DNA from: Streptomyces albiflavescens
GTDB lineage: Bacteria; Actinomycetota; Actinomycetes; Streptomycetales; Streptomycetaceae
DNA length: 64,000 nt
Direction: 5' to 3'
NCBI RefSeq assembly: GCF_014645835.1
Contig: NZ_BMMM01000002.1
Location: forward strand, 118,388 to 182,387
The notes under the pieces are model-generated. The model ran no database searches. It worked only from the letters and a program-made list of their open reading frames with translations, and was not told where the DNA came from. Shown piece after piece: positions 33,599-42,146 of the stretch. How positions within the stretch are numbered: the stretch's first letter is position 1; each line of letters starts with the position of its first letter. The position numbers and the translations under genes are program-made.

Positions 33599-34238
33599 GG
33601 ATCCCCCTCGGAATGGTCAGCCGCCCGACGAGGACGTACGCGGCGTCGAACAGCAGCGCCAGGATGATGATCCCGAGCGTGCCCGCGAGCACCTGGTTGA
33701 GCGCGTTCTTGCTGCCCAGGGAGCCGATGCCGCGAAAGATCTCGTTGCCGAGGCCGGGCCCGGAGGCGTACGCCGCGATCGCCGCGATGCCCATCAGCAT
33801 CTGTGTCGAGATCCGGATGCCGGTGAGGATCGGCGGCCAGGCCAGCGGCAGCTCCACCCTCACCAGCCGGGCCGGCCGCGACATCCCGATGCCCTTGGCG
33901 GCGTCCACGAGCGAGGGATCGACCCCGCGCAGGCCGACGATCGAGTTCCGCACGATCGGCAGCAGCCCGTACAGCGTCAGGGCGATCACCGTCGGCGGCA
34001 CGCCCAGGCCGACGATCGGGATCAGCAGACCGATCATGGCGAGCGACGGGATGGTCAGGATGGTGGCGGTGGTGGCCGTGGCGAGGCTGCCGCCCCACTC
34101 GCTGCGGTAGGTGACGATGCCGATCCCCACGCCGATGACCGTCGCCACGATCATGCACTGGAAGACCGCGCCGGCGTGCTGGTACGCGTCCGTGAGCAGC
34201 TGCTGATGGCGGCTGCTGAGGTACTCCCAGAAGTTCAC
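33591..34238 (-). CDS. Betaine/choline-type ABC transporter permease (first gene of operon)
   Basis: 215 aa from GTG 34238. Five to six membrane helices; docking loop LVDAAKGIGMSRPARLVRVELP. First gene of the importer operon, 22 bases downstream of the Lrp gene on the same strand, so the regulator could be co-transcribed with it. Confidence 0.87.
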   Translation of the reverse strand: MNFWEYLSSRHQQLLTDAYQHAGAVFQCMIVATVIGVGIGIVTYRSEWGGSLATATTATILTIPSLAMIGLLIPIVGLGVPPTVIALTLYGLLPIVRNSIVGLRGVDPSLVDAAKGIGMSRPARLVRVELPLAWPPILTGIRISTQMLMGIAAIAAYASGPGLGNEIFRGIGSLGSKNALNQVLAGTLGIIILALLFDAAYVLVGRLTIPRGIRA

Positions 34239-34260
34239 GCCACCTCACCCCGGTCGTCGG

Positions 34261-34731
34261 TCAGTGCTCGGTCGCCGCCTGCTCCACCAGCGGGATGATC
34301 CGCAGCGGAACGGGGTTTTCCATGACGATCGCCGTGGAGGCCCGGACGATGCCATCAAAACCGACAACACGGTCGATCACACGTTGGAGATCGGCGTTCG
34401 AGCGGGCCACGAGCCGGCACAGCATGTCCCCGCTGCCGGTCGTCGTGTGCAGTTCGAGCACCTCGGGCACGGTCGCCAAGTGGGCCCGCACGTCGGCGCC
34501 TTGCCCCTGCCGGATCTGCAGGGTCGCGAAGGCCGTGACCGGGTAGCCGAGCGCGGCCGGGTCCACCTGCGGCCCGAAACCCCGGATGACGCCATTCGAT
34601 TGAAGCCGGTCGAGCCGGGCCTGCACCGTGCCGCGCGCGACCCCGAGCCGCCGGGACATCTCCAGGACGCCGATGCGCGGTTCCTCGGCGAGCAGCACGA
34701 GGAGCCGGCCGTCCAGATGATCGATCGCCAT
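34261..34731 (-). CDS. Lrp/AsnC-family transcriptional regulator
   Basis: 156 aa. ATG 34731 is preferred because GGAGG lies 6 bases upstream; ATG 34752 would add seven residues. Residues 1-55 form the AsnC-type helix-turn-helix (RIGVLEMSRRLGVARGTVQARLDRL); residues ~65-140 form the RAM effector-binding domain (TTTGSGDMLCRLVARSNADLQRV). It is divergent from hpd with a palindrome between them and so is the likely regulator of tyrosine/homogentisate catabolism, and possibly of itself. Confidence 0.87.
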   Translation of the reverse strand: MAIDHLDGRLLVLLAEEPRIGVLEMSRRLGVARGTVQARLDRLQSNGVIRGFGPQVDPAALGYPVTAFATLQIRQGQGADVRAHLATVPEVLELHTTTGSGDMLCRLVARSNADLQRVIDRVVGFDGIVRASTAIVMENPVPLRIIPLVEQAATEH

Positions 34732-34790
34732 GAGAGCCTCCGAGATGGTCATCCTGTACAGAACGCCCGCCGAGACGCGCGAGCCTCTGA

Positions 34791-35999
<1,209 letters not shown>

Positions 36000-36040
36000 A
36001 TCCGTAGAACCCGCAACCGGTGAAGGCCAGTTGACACTCT

Positions 36041-36078
36041 CATGTCCTGTGGACGCCAGGGGGCGCCCACAGGACATG
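36041..36078. promoter_or_regulatory. 12-bp inverted repeat after hpd
   Basis: CATGTCCTGTGG (36041-36052) and CCACAGGACATG (36067-36078) are perfectly complementary across 14 bases. It begins 42 bases after the hpd stop and ends 10 bases before the next start. It may terminate hpd or act as an operator of the following gene; TTGACA at 36031-36036 just before it argues for a promoter-operator. Confidence 0.55.
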
Positions 36079-36087
36079 GGGGGACCT

Positions 36088-36957
36088 GTGGACGAGCGCA
36101 TCGACCTCGCCGTACCGGCCGTCCGCTGGCTGTGGAAGAAGGCCACGCTCCAGGAGAAGACGGTTCCGCAGTCCTTCGCCTTCGACGAGGTGAACAAGCG
36201 GCTGTACGTCCTGCAGGTCGCGCCGGGCGGGAGGGCGCAGGGCAACCTGTGCCTCACCCGGCTCGACTACGCCGGCAACCGGCTGGGCCACATGTATCTG
36301 CCGCGCTTCGGGCACGGGGTGAGCATGGGCGTGCAGAACGCGTCCGACGGCACCGTGTACATCTGGACCGAGGCGCAAGCGGTCCAGGGCTACGGCAACG
36401 GCGTCACCCGCTTCCGCTTCGTCGACGGCGTCACCCGCACCCTCGACAAGGTCAAGGTCCGCCACCCGATTCCGGGCTCCGTCAACAATCAGCCCTCCGT
36501 CTGCACGGCGACCGGCCGCATCGCCGTCCGCCACCGCGTCTCCGGTACACCGCGCTACCGCGTCTACGACCTCGACGCGTTCGTCGCCGGCGACTACTCG
36601 ACCCACCTCGCCGACTTCCCGCAGACCGGCGCGCACCCGGACCCCGACGTCCCGTTCCAGGGCTACGCGCTGCACGGCGATCACCTCTACCAGCTGGCAG
36701 GCACGGCGTACGACGACGCGACCAACCCGCGGTCGGGCCACGGCAACGCGTACCTCTCCTGCCTGGACATCCGCACCGGCAAGCTGCTGCAGCGGGAGCG
36801 GACCGAGGCCGGGTACTCGCTCGACCATCGCGAGCCCGAGGGCCTCGCGATCCGGCACAAGGGCGGCCTGAGGCTGTACCTGGGGCTCGCCTCCGGCGCC
36901 GAGGGGGCCCGCACGTTCTCGATCTACTACAAGCCGTACACGCCCCCGCAGTCGTAA
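36088..36957 (+). CDS. Beta-propeller-like protein annotated in relatives as teichoic acid biosynthesis protein C
   Basis: 289 aa from GTG 36088, preceded by GGGGGGAC; the ATG at 36076 lies inside the inverted repeat. There is no signal peptide. The sequence has repeated strand-turn-strand blocks, for example SFAFDEVNKRLYVLQV and GVSMGVQNASDGTVYIWTEA, typical of a propeller. Related proteins in Streptomyces and some phages carry the teichoic acid protein C label, which rests on weak evidence. Function unknown; genomic context (next to a nitrile hydratase) gives no hint. Confidence 0.5.
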   Translation: MDERIDLAVPAVRWLWKKATLQEKTVPQSFAFDEVNKRLYVLQVAPGGRAQGNLCLTRLDYAGNRLGHMYLPRFGHGVSMGVQNASDGTVYIWTEAQAVQGYGNGVTRFRFVDGVTRTLDKVKVRHPIPGSVNNQPSVCTATGRIAVRHRVSGTPRYRVYDLDAFVAGDYSTHLADFPQTGAHPDPDVPFQGYALHGDHLYQLAGTAYDDATNPRSGHGNAYLSCLDIRTGKLLQRERTEAGYSLDHREPEGLAIRHKGGLRLYLGLASGAEGARTFSIYYKPYTPPQS

Positions 36958-36966
36958 TCTGACCGC

Positions 36967-37344
36967 ATGGCCAGGATCAACGACGTGGGCGGCATGCAGG
37001 GTTTCGGTGCCGTCGACACCACCGACGACACCGAGCCCTTCCACGCGGACTGGGAGGCGCGGGTCGTCGGACTCTTCAACGCCCTGCGCGCGCAAGGGAT
37101 GTTCAACACCAACGAGTTCCGGGACGCGATCGAGTCGATGCCGGCCAAGGAGTACCTGGCGGCCTCGTACTACGAGCGGTGGTTCACCGCCATCTGCGCC
37201 CTGCTGGAGCGCAAGGGCGTGATCGAGCCGGGCGAACTGGACGAGCAGGGTGAGCCGACCGAGCAGGGTGAGCCGGCCGGGCTGGAGGCGCGCGAGCGGG
37301 CCGAGCAGGGTGAGTCGGCCGAGCTGGAGGCGCGCGATGGCTGA
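36967..37344 (+). CDS. Nitrile hydratase beta subunit, N-terminal half (separate polypeptide, ToyK/L-like)
   Basis: 125 aa from ATG 36967; TAATCT at 36955-36960, 6 bases before, suggests a leaderless start. The hallmark NHase beta N-terminus is present: NDVGGMQGFGAV then EPFHADWEARVVGLF, and ESMPAKEYLAASYYERWF. The C-terminal 35 residues are an acidic repeat (EQGEPTEQGEPAGLEARERA...) from in-frame tandem duplication. It overlaps the second half-subunit by 8 bases. In most nitrile hydratases these regions are one ~220-aa chain; here the chain is split, as in the Streptomyces toyocamycin enzyme and in thiocyanate hydrolase. Confidence 0.82.
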   Translation: MARINDVGGMQGFGAVDTTDDTEPFHADWEARVVGLFNALRAQGMFNTNEFRDAIESMPAKEYLAASYYERWFTAICALLERKGVIEPGELDEQGEPTEQGEPAGLEARERAEQGESAELEARDG

Positions 37345-37624
37345 CCGCTTCGCGCCCGGCGCCCGGGTCCGGACCTTCCGCCACGACCCGCCGCACCACA
37401 CCCGCCTGCCGCGGTACGCGCGCGGCAAGCGGGGCGTCGTGGTCGAGCCGGAGGGCCGGGCGGAGCTCGCCGACGTCAGCGCGCAGGGGCACGGGGACGC
37501 CCCCGTCGAGCAGGTGTACGCGGTCCGCTTCGCGGCCCGCGATCTGTGGGGCGAGGGCGACCACCATGTCGTACTGGACTTGTGGGAAAGCTACTTGGAA
37601 GAGGTTCGGGACGATGAGCGGTGA
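37337..37624 (+). CDS. Nitrile hydratase beta subunit, C-terminal SH3-like half (separate polypeptide)
   Basis: 95 aa from ATG 37337. It matches the C-terminal barrel domain of NHase beta: FAPGARVRT, PHHTRLPRYARGKRG and VYAVRFAARDLWGE, ending in the DLWESYLE helix. It completes the beta subunit encoded by the gene before it and overlaps the alpha subunit gene by 11 bases, so the three chains are translated in fixed ratio. Confidence 0.85.
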   Translation: MADRFAPGARVRTFRHDPPHHTRLPRYARGKRGVVVEPEGRAELADVSAQGHGDAPVEQVYAVRFAARDLWGEGDHHVVLDLWESYLEEVRDDER

Positions 37625-38198
37625 CCACCACGACGATGCGCTGATCTCCCGGCGGGTGCGCCGCCTGGAGACCCTTCTGGAGGAGAGGGGGGTGCTGTCG
37701 GGCGGGGCGCTGGACGAGGCGATCGACGCGTTCCTGGCGCAGTCGTCCCCGGCGAACGGCGCGCGGGTGGTGGCGCGCGCCTGGGTCGACCCGTCGTTCA
37801 AGTCCCGGCTGCTCGCCGACGGCACGGCGGCGGTCCAGGAACTCGGCTACATGGAGGGCTCGTACCAGCGCCTGAGGGTCGTCGAGAACACGGAGAGCGT
37901 GCACAACGTCATCGTCTGCACCCTCTGCTCCTGCTATCCACTCCGCCTCCTCGGCCCCTCCCCGAGCTGGTACAAGTCCGAGTCCTACCGCTCCCGTGTG
38001 GTCCGCGAGCCCCGCGCCGTCCTCGCCGAGTTCGGCCTCGCACTCCCGGCCGGCACGGAGATCGCCGTGTGGGACTCCAGCGCAGAGACCCGCTACATGG
38101 TCCTCCCACGCCGCCCCGCCGACACGGAGTCCTTCCCGGAGGAGGAACTGGCGGCCCGGGTCACCCGCAACGCGTTGATCGGCACGGCGGCGGTCTGA
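37614..38198 (+). CDS. Nitrile hydratase alpha subunit, cobalt type
   Basis: 194 aa from ATG 37614. The metal claw is VCTLCSCYP with C102, C105, S106 and C107; Thr at the second position of C-T-L-C-S-C indicates the cobalt enzyme, while iron enzymes have C-S-L-C-S-C. The later RVVREPRAVLAEFGL and EIAVWDSSAETRYMVLP segments are conserved. In active enzymes the outer cysteines are oxidised to sulfinic and sulfenic acid. The enzyme hydrates nitriles to amides. Substrate is unknown; the three-gene layout resembles ToyJKL, which acts on the nucleoside antibiotic toyocamycin, but no such biosynthetic genes are nearby. No separate metallochaperone gene is seen apart from the SH3-like beta half. Confidence 0.88.
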   Translation: MSGDHHDDALISRRVRRLETLLEERGVLSGGALDEAIDAFLAQSSPANGARVVARAWVDPSFKSRLLADGTAAVQELGYMEGSYQRLRVVENTESVHNVIVCTLCSCYPLRLLGPSPSWYKSESYRSRVVREPRAVLAEFGLALPAGTEIAVWDSSAETRYMVLPRRPADTESFPEEELAARVTRNALIGTAAV

Positions 38199-38212
38199 CT
38201 GCCCGCCGCCGC

Positions 38213-39805
38213 TCAGTGCGACGCCGAGCGCCTCGGTGCGGGGGGCTGCGGGGGCTTCGGTGCGGACGTCCGTGCGGGCTTCGCCGCGGGCGTCCGCGCG
38301 GGCTGCGGTGCGGGCTCCGCCCCGGGCGGCTCCGGGTACTCCTCGGGCTCCTCCTCCGGCGGCTCGGGCGGCCCGCCGGCGGGCGGCTCGCCCAGACCGT
38401 CCAGGGCCTCCCGGGCCAGCGGCGCGAGGAGCGGCGAGAAGTAGGGGTTGATGCGCAGGGCATCGGTGAGATGGCGGCGGGCCGGGCCGGAGAGGTCCAG
38501 GGAGCGTTCGATCTCGCCCAGGTGATACATGTACAGCGCGCTGCGCACGCCACCCCCGTGCTCCTTGTCCAAGACCTTCGAGGCGAACTTGACCGCCTCC
38601 TCGTCCGCCCCGGTCCGGTGCAGCGCCCAGCCCAGCGCGTCCGCGACGGGAATCGCGGGGCGCCGATCCCACTCGTCGCGCAACCGCTCCACCGCCTCCG
38701 CCGGGTCGCCGTGGTCCGCCTCGAAGAGCCCGAGGACCAGCTCGTCGTCCACACCCCCGGCGGTGTCCTGCCGCACCCGCTCCCGCAGCAGGTCGTACTG
38801 CTCGCGTGCGGCCCGGCCGATCCCCAGCTTCTCGTACAGCTCGCCCAGCTCCAGCGCGTACCGCGGCGCGGGCCGCTTGGCCAGCGCCGTCCGGTACGCG
38901 TTCAGCGCGTCCGAGGTGCGCCCGAGCGCCGCCAGCGCGCGCCCCTGACCGGCGAGGGCTCCGTGGGCGTCGGCGTCGGCCCTCAGCGCGGCCTCGTAGT
39001 AGCGCAGCGACTGCTCCGGGTCGCCGCGCTCCCACGCCAGGTCACCGGCCTGCTGAAGAAAGACCGCCTCCTCGGCGGGTGTCCCCGCGCCCGCGGCCGC
39101 GTCGGCGATCGTGGCCATCGCGTCCTCCCGCCAGCCGCGGTCCCAGTAGACCCGTGAGGCCTGCGCCAGCACCGCCGGCCCGGAGTGCAGTTTCTGCAGC
39201 TTTTCGAGGGTCTTGCGGGTGGCCTTGTAGTCCCCGATGCCGGCGTACGCGTCGATCAGCAGCGGATACGTCGTCCATCGCTTCGGCGACTGCTCCACGG
39301 CCTCCTCGCCCCACTCCTTGGCCTCCTGGAACTCGCCCCGCGCGTTGGCGAGCGCGGCAAGGCCTTCCAGCGCTTCCGTGTTCCGCTCCGGTCTGAGCTG
39401 CAGCGACGTATGCAGCGCCTTCTCGGCCTTGGAGTAGTACGCGGGCGTCGCGGTGCGCCGTGCTTCCTCCACATAGGCGCTGCCGAGCACCGCCCACGAC
39501 TGCTCGTCGCGCGGATGGGCCCGCAGATGGGCCTCGCGATCTCCGATGAGCGCCGTCAGATCGGGCAGCGAGGCGGGCACCCCGGCCGCGACCGCCCGCT
39601 GCGCCCGGCTCACCGCGCCCGGTCCCGGCGAGGGCGGCACCATGGCATGCCGCGCCGGGGGCAGCAGCACCAGCACACCGCCCACCACGGCACCGCCCAC
39701 GACCACGCGGAGCAGTACACGCTGGGCGACCGGGGAGAAGCGCGGCCCGCGGGGCTCCTGGAGCTGCAGCCCGGAGAGAACCGGCTGCTGCTTTTCGATC
39801 TCCAT
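38213..39805 (-). CDS. Membrane-anchored TPR-repeat protein with Pro-rich tail
   Basis: 530 aa from ATG 39805 (the first 11 codons of the longer frame are not needed). An N-terminal cytoplasmic segment, one membrane helix (LLRVVVGGAVVGGVLVLL) and then about ten tetratricopeptide repeats (residues ~85-455), for example AWAVLGSAYVEEARRTATP and AHGALAGQGRALAALGRTSDALNAY. The last ~60 residues are Pro/Ala/Glu-rich. It probably acts as an interaction scaffold outside the membrane. It is convergent with the nitrile hydratase operon with only 14 bases between stops. Confidence 0.75.
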   Translation of the reverse strand: MEIEKQQPVLSGLQLQEPRGPRFSPVAQRVLLRVVVGGAVVGGVLVLLPPARHAMVPPSPGPGAVSRAQRAVAAGVPASLPDLTALIGDREAHLRAHPRDEQSWAVLGSAYVEEARRTATPAYYSKAEKALHTSLQLRPERNTEALEGLAALANARGEFQEAKEWGEEAVEQSPKRWTTYPLLIDAYAGIGDYKATRKTLEKLQKLHSGPAVLAQASRVYWDRGWREDAMATIADAAAGAGTPAEEAVFLQQAGDLAWERGDPEQSLRYYEAALRADADAHGALAGQGRALAALGRTSDALNAYRTALAKRPAPRYALELGELYEKLGIGRAAREQYDLLRERVRQDTAGGVDDELVLGLFEADHGDPAEAVERLRDEWDRRPAIPVADALGWALHRTGADEEAVKFASKVLDKEHGGGVRSALYMYHLGEIERSLDLSGPARRHLTDALRINPYFSPLLAPLAREALDGLGEPPAGGPPEPPEEEPEEYPEPPGAEPAPQPARTPAAKPARTSAPKPPQPPAPRRSASH

Positions 39806-39903
39806 GCCGCTCACTGTGCGCCAGTACGAAGACCACATCCCGGCAGTAAAAGCCTCGGGCGGACGGGGTTCACACCGATGGCCCCGAGTGCGACGCTGTG
39901 ATC

Positions 39904-41313
39904 ATGAGCCGTATCGAAGCCCCGCACGATGAAGACACGGCAGCGACCGGCACCCTCGTCGACCGCCTGCTGAGCGGCCTGCCGGCCGAGGCCGTCCTCA
40001 CCGACCCGGACGTCACGGCCTCGTACGCCAACGACATGGCGAGCTTCTGCGAGGCGGGCACGCCCGCCGTGGTCGTCATGCCGCGCACGGTCGAACAGGT
40101 CCAGCACGTCATGCGCACCGCGACCGAGCTGCGCGTCCCGGTCGTCCCACAGGGCGCCCGCACCGGCCTGTCGGGCGCCGCCAACGCCTCGGACGGCTGC
40201 ATCGTGCTGTCCCTGGTGAAGATGGACCGGATCCTCGAGATCAACCCCGTCGACCGCATCGCCGTGGTCGAACCCGGCGTCATCAACGCCACGCTCTCCC
40301 GCGCGGTCAACGAACACGGCCTGTACTACCCGCCGGACCCCTCCAGCTGGGAGATGTGCACGATCGGCGGCAACATCGGCACGGCCTCCGGCGGCCTGTG
40401 CTGCGTGAAGTACGGGGTGACGGCCGAGTACGTCCTCGGACTGGAGGTCGTCCTCGCCGACGGACGGCTCATGAACACCGGCCGCCGTACGGCGAAGGGC
40501 GTCGCCGGGTACGACCTCACCCGCCTCTTCGTGGGATCGGAGGGCTCGCTCGGCATCGTCGTACGGGCGATTCTGGCCCTGAAGCCGCAGCCGCCCCAAC
40601 AGCTCGTGCTGGCCGCCGAGTTCGGGTCGGCGCGCGCCGCCTGCGACGCCGTCTGCCGGATCATGGAGGGCGGCCACGTGCCGTCCCTCCTGGAACTCAT
40701 GGACCGTACGACGGTGAAGGCCGTCAACGACATGGCCCACATGGGCCTGCCGGAGACCACCGAGGCCCTGCTCCTGGCCGCGTTCGACACCCACGACCCT
40801 GCCGCCGACCTCGCCGCGGTCGGCGCGCTGTGCGAGGCCGCGGGCGCCACCCAGGTCGTACCGGCGGAGGACGCGGCCGAGTCCGAACTCCTGCTTCAGG
40901 CACGGCGGTTGTCGCTCACCGCGCTCGAAGCGGTCAAGGGCACGACGATGATCGACGACGTGTGCGTGCCGCGCTCCCGGCTCGGTGACATGCTCGAAGG
41001 GATCGAGCGCGTCGCCGACAAGTACGCCCTGACGATCGGGGTCTGCGCGCACGCCGGTGACGGCAACACGCACCCCACCGTCTGCTTCGACGCGTCCGAC
41101 CCCGACGAATCCCGGCGCGCCCGCGAGTCCTTCGACGAGATCATGGCGCTCGGGCTGGAACTCGGCGGCACGATCACCGGCGAGCACGGCGTGGGCGTCC
41201 TGAAGAAGGAGTGGCTGGCGCGGGAGATCGGCCCGGTGGGAGTGGAGATGCAGCGGGCGATCAAGACGACGTTCGACCCGCTGGGCATCCTGAACCCGGG
41301 CAAGCTGTTCTGA
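39904..41313 (+). CDS. FAD-linked oxidase, glycolate oxidase GlcD-like
   Basis: 469 aa from ATG 39904. The VAO-type FAD domain shows VVPQGARTGLSGAANASDGCIVLSL and YYPPDPSSWEMCTIGGNIGTASGG, which bind the flavin; the C-terminal domain ends in GEHGVGVLKKEWL and LDPLGILNPGKLF-type sequence typical of GlcD and D-lactate dehydrogenases. It oxidises 2-hydroxy acids such as glycolate or D-lactate. No GlcE/GlcF subunits are adjacent, so it may act alone. It is convergent with ssgG, 9 bases apart. Confidence 0.87.
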   Translation: MSRIEAPHDEDTAATGTLVDRLLSGLPAEAVLTDPDVTASYANDMASFCEAGTPAVVVMPRTVEQVQHVMRTATELRVPVVPQGARTGLSGAANASDGCIVLSLVKMDRILEINPVDRIAVVEPGVINATLSRAVNEHGLYYPPDPSSWEMCTIGGNIGTASGGLCCVKYGVTAEYVLGLEVVLADGRLMNTGRRTAKGVAGYDLTRLFVGSEGSLGIVVRAILALKPQPPQQLVLAAEFGSARAACDAVCRIMEGGHVPSLLELMDRTTVKAVNDMAHMGLPETTEALLLAAFDTHDPAADLAAVGALCEAAGATQVVPAEDAAESELLLQARRLSLTALEAVKGTTMIDDVCVPRSRLGDMLEGIERVADKYALTIGVCAHAGDGNTHPTVCFDASDPDESRRARESFDEIMALGLELGGTITGEHGVGVLKKEWLAREIGPVGVEMQRAIKTTFDPLGILNPGKLF

Positions 41314-41322
41314 CACCCAGCG

Positions 41323-41835
41323 CTATTCACCGCCCTTGGACTTGTCCGACGGCCACGGGTCGCGCAGCCACAGGTCGTCGACCGTCGGGAGTCCCCCCTG
41401 CTCGAGCGAGGCCGAGAGCTTGGGGGAGGGAGCGAGCAGCTCGGCCAGGCCGTCGTCGATGCCGAGCTGCTCGGCCTCGGAGCCCGGCGGGACCGCCGTC
41501 AGGGTGCGTTCCAGCCAGGACGTCACCTGCGCGGCGGGCGCTTCGAGCAAGGCGTCCCCGTCGGGCGAGCTCAGTGCCATCAGCAGGACACTGCGGCCCG
41601 CGACCTTCGTCGGCCACACCCGTACATCGCCGTGCCCGCACGGCCGGAACACCCCCTCGACGAGCAGCTCGCGGGCGAAGGTCCAGTTGACGGGATGGTC
41701 GGTGCCGATGTGGAAGGTGATGTGGACGGCGTACGGGTCGTCGGTGCGGTAGCTGAGCCGCGCAGGGACGGGAATGCCGCGCTCGGGCGACAGGACGAGT
41801 TTGAGTTCGAGTTCGCGTTCCACCACGGTGTGCAT
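41323..41835 (-). CDS. ssgG: SsgA-like sporulation/cell division protein, SsgG type
   Basis: 170 aa from ATG 41835. SALP family features: basic/hydrophobic N-terminus with RELELKLVLSPERGIPVPARLSYRTDDPYAVHITFH core, and VNWTFARELLVEGVFRPCGHGDVRVWP. These proteins occur only in morphologically complex actinomycetes and steer septum placement and cell-wall turnover. I call SsgG from its C-terminal extension and its location near the RDD and hpd genes, matching my recollection of the Streptomyces core; paralogue assignment is less certain than family. A perfect inverted repeat is at 41902-41925 upstream. Confidence 0.82.
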   Translation of the reverse strand: MHTVVERELELKLVLSPERGIPVPARLSYRTDDPYAVHITFHIGTDHPVNWTFARELLVEGVFRPCGHGDVRVWPTKVAGRSVLLMALSSPDGDALLEAPAAQVTSWLERTLTAVPPGSEAEQLGIDDGLAELLAPSPKLSASLEQGGLPTVDDLWLRDPWPSDKSKGGE

Positions 41836-41901
41836 GTCGTGCGTTTCCTCTCGTGTCCGGGGCCCTGTGGGCGGGCCCGTACGAGTGGAGAGCGCGTTGG
41901 T

Positions 41902-41925
41902 CCGGAACCATTACGCGAGTTCCGG
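41902..41925. promoter_or_regulatory. Inverted repeat in the ssgG/RDD divergent region
   Basis: CCGGAAC and GTTCCGG are perfectly complementary across 10 bases, ~67 bases upstream of the ssgG start. It is the strongest symmetric site in the 311-base divergent region and a candidate operator. The rest of the region shows nothing I can name. Confidence 0.45.
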
Positions 41926-42146
41926 GAAATTTCTTCGGACCGGCTTCAGCCGGCGCCGAACCAACTTCGGGCGCCCTCTGCGACGAAGGGCGGTTTCTTC
42001 CCGGACAACACCGGAACCCGGCTTGCAAGACGTGGCGGAACGTTGCCCGAAAGGGGTGGGTACGGCGGGAGCGGCCGTGACGCGTGCGCCGGTCTGATAG
42101 ATGTGGAGCCCTCAAAAGACCCCCGAGCAGATACGGGACGACGGAC

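Noticed and set aside
37240..37340. Separate small gene in the EQGEP repeat region
   Set aside because: The repeats stay in frame with the NHase half-subunit and form its C-terminal tail.
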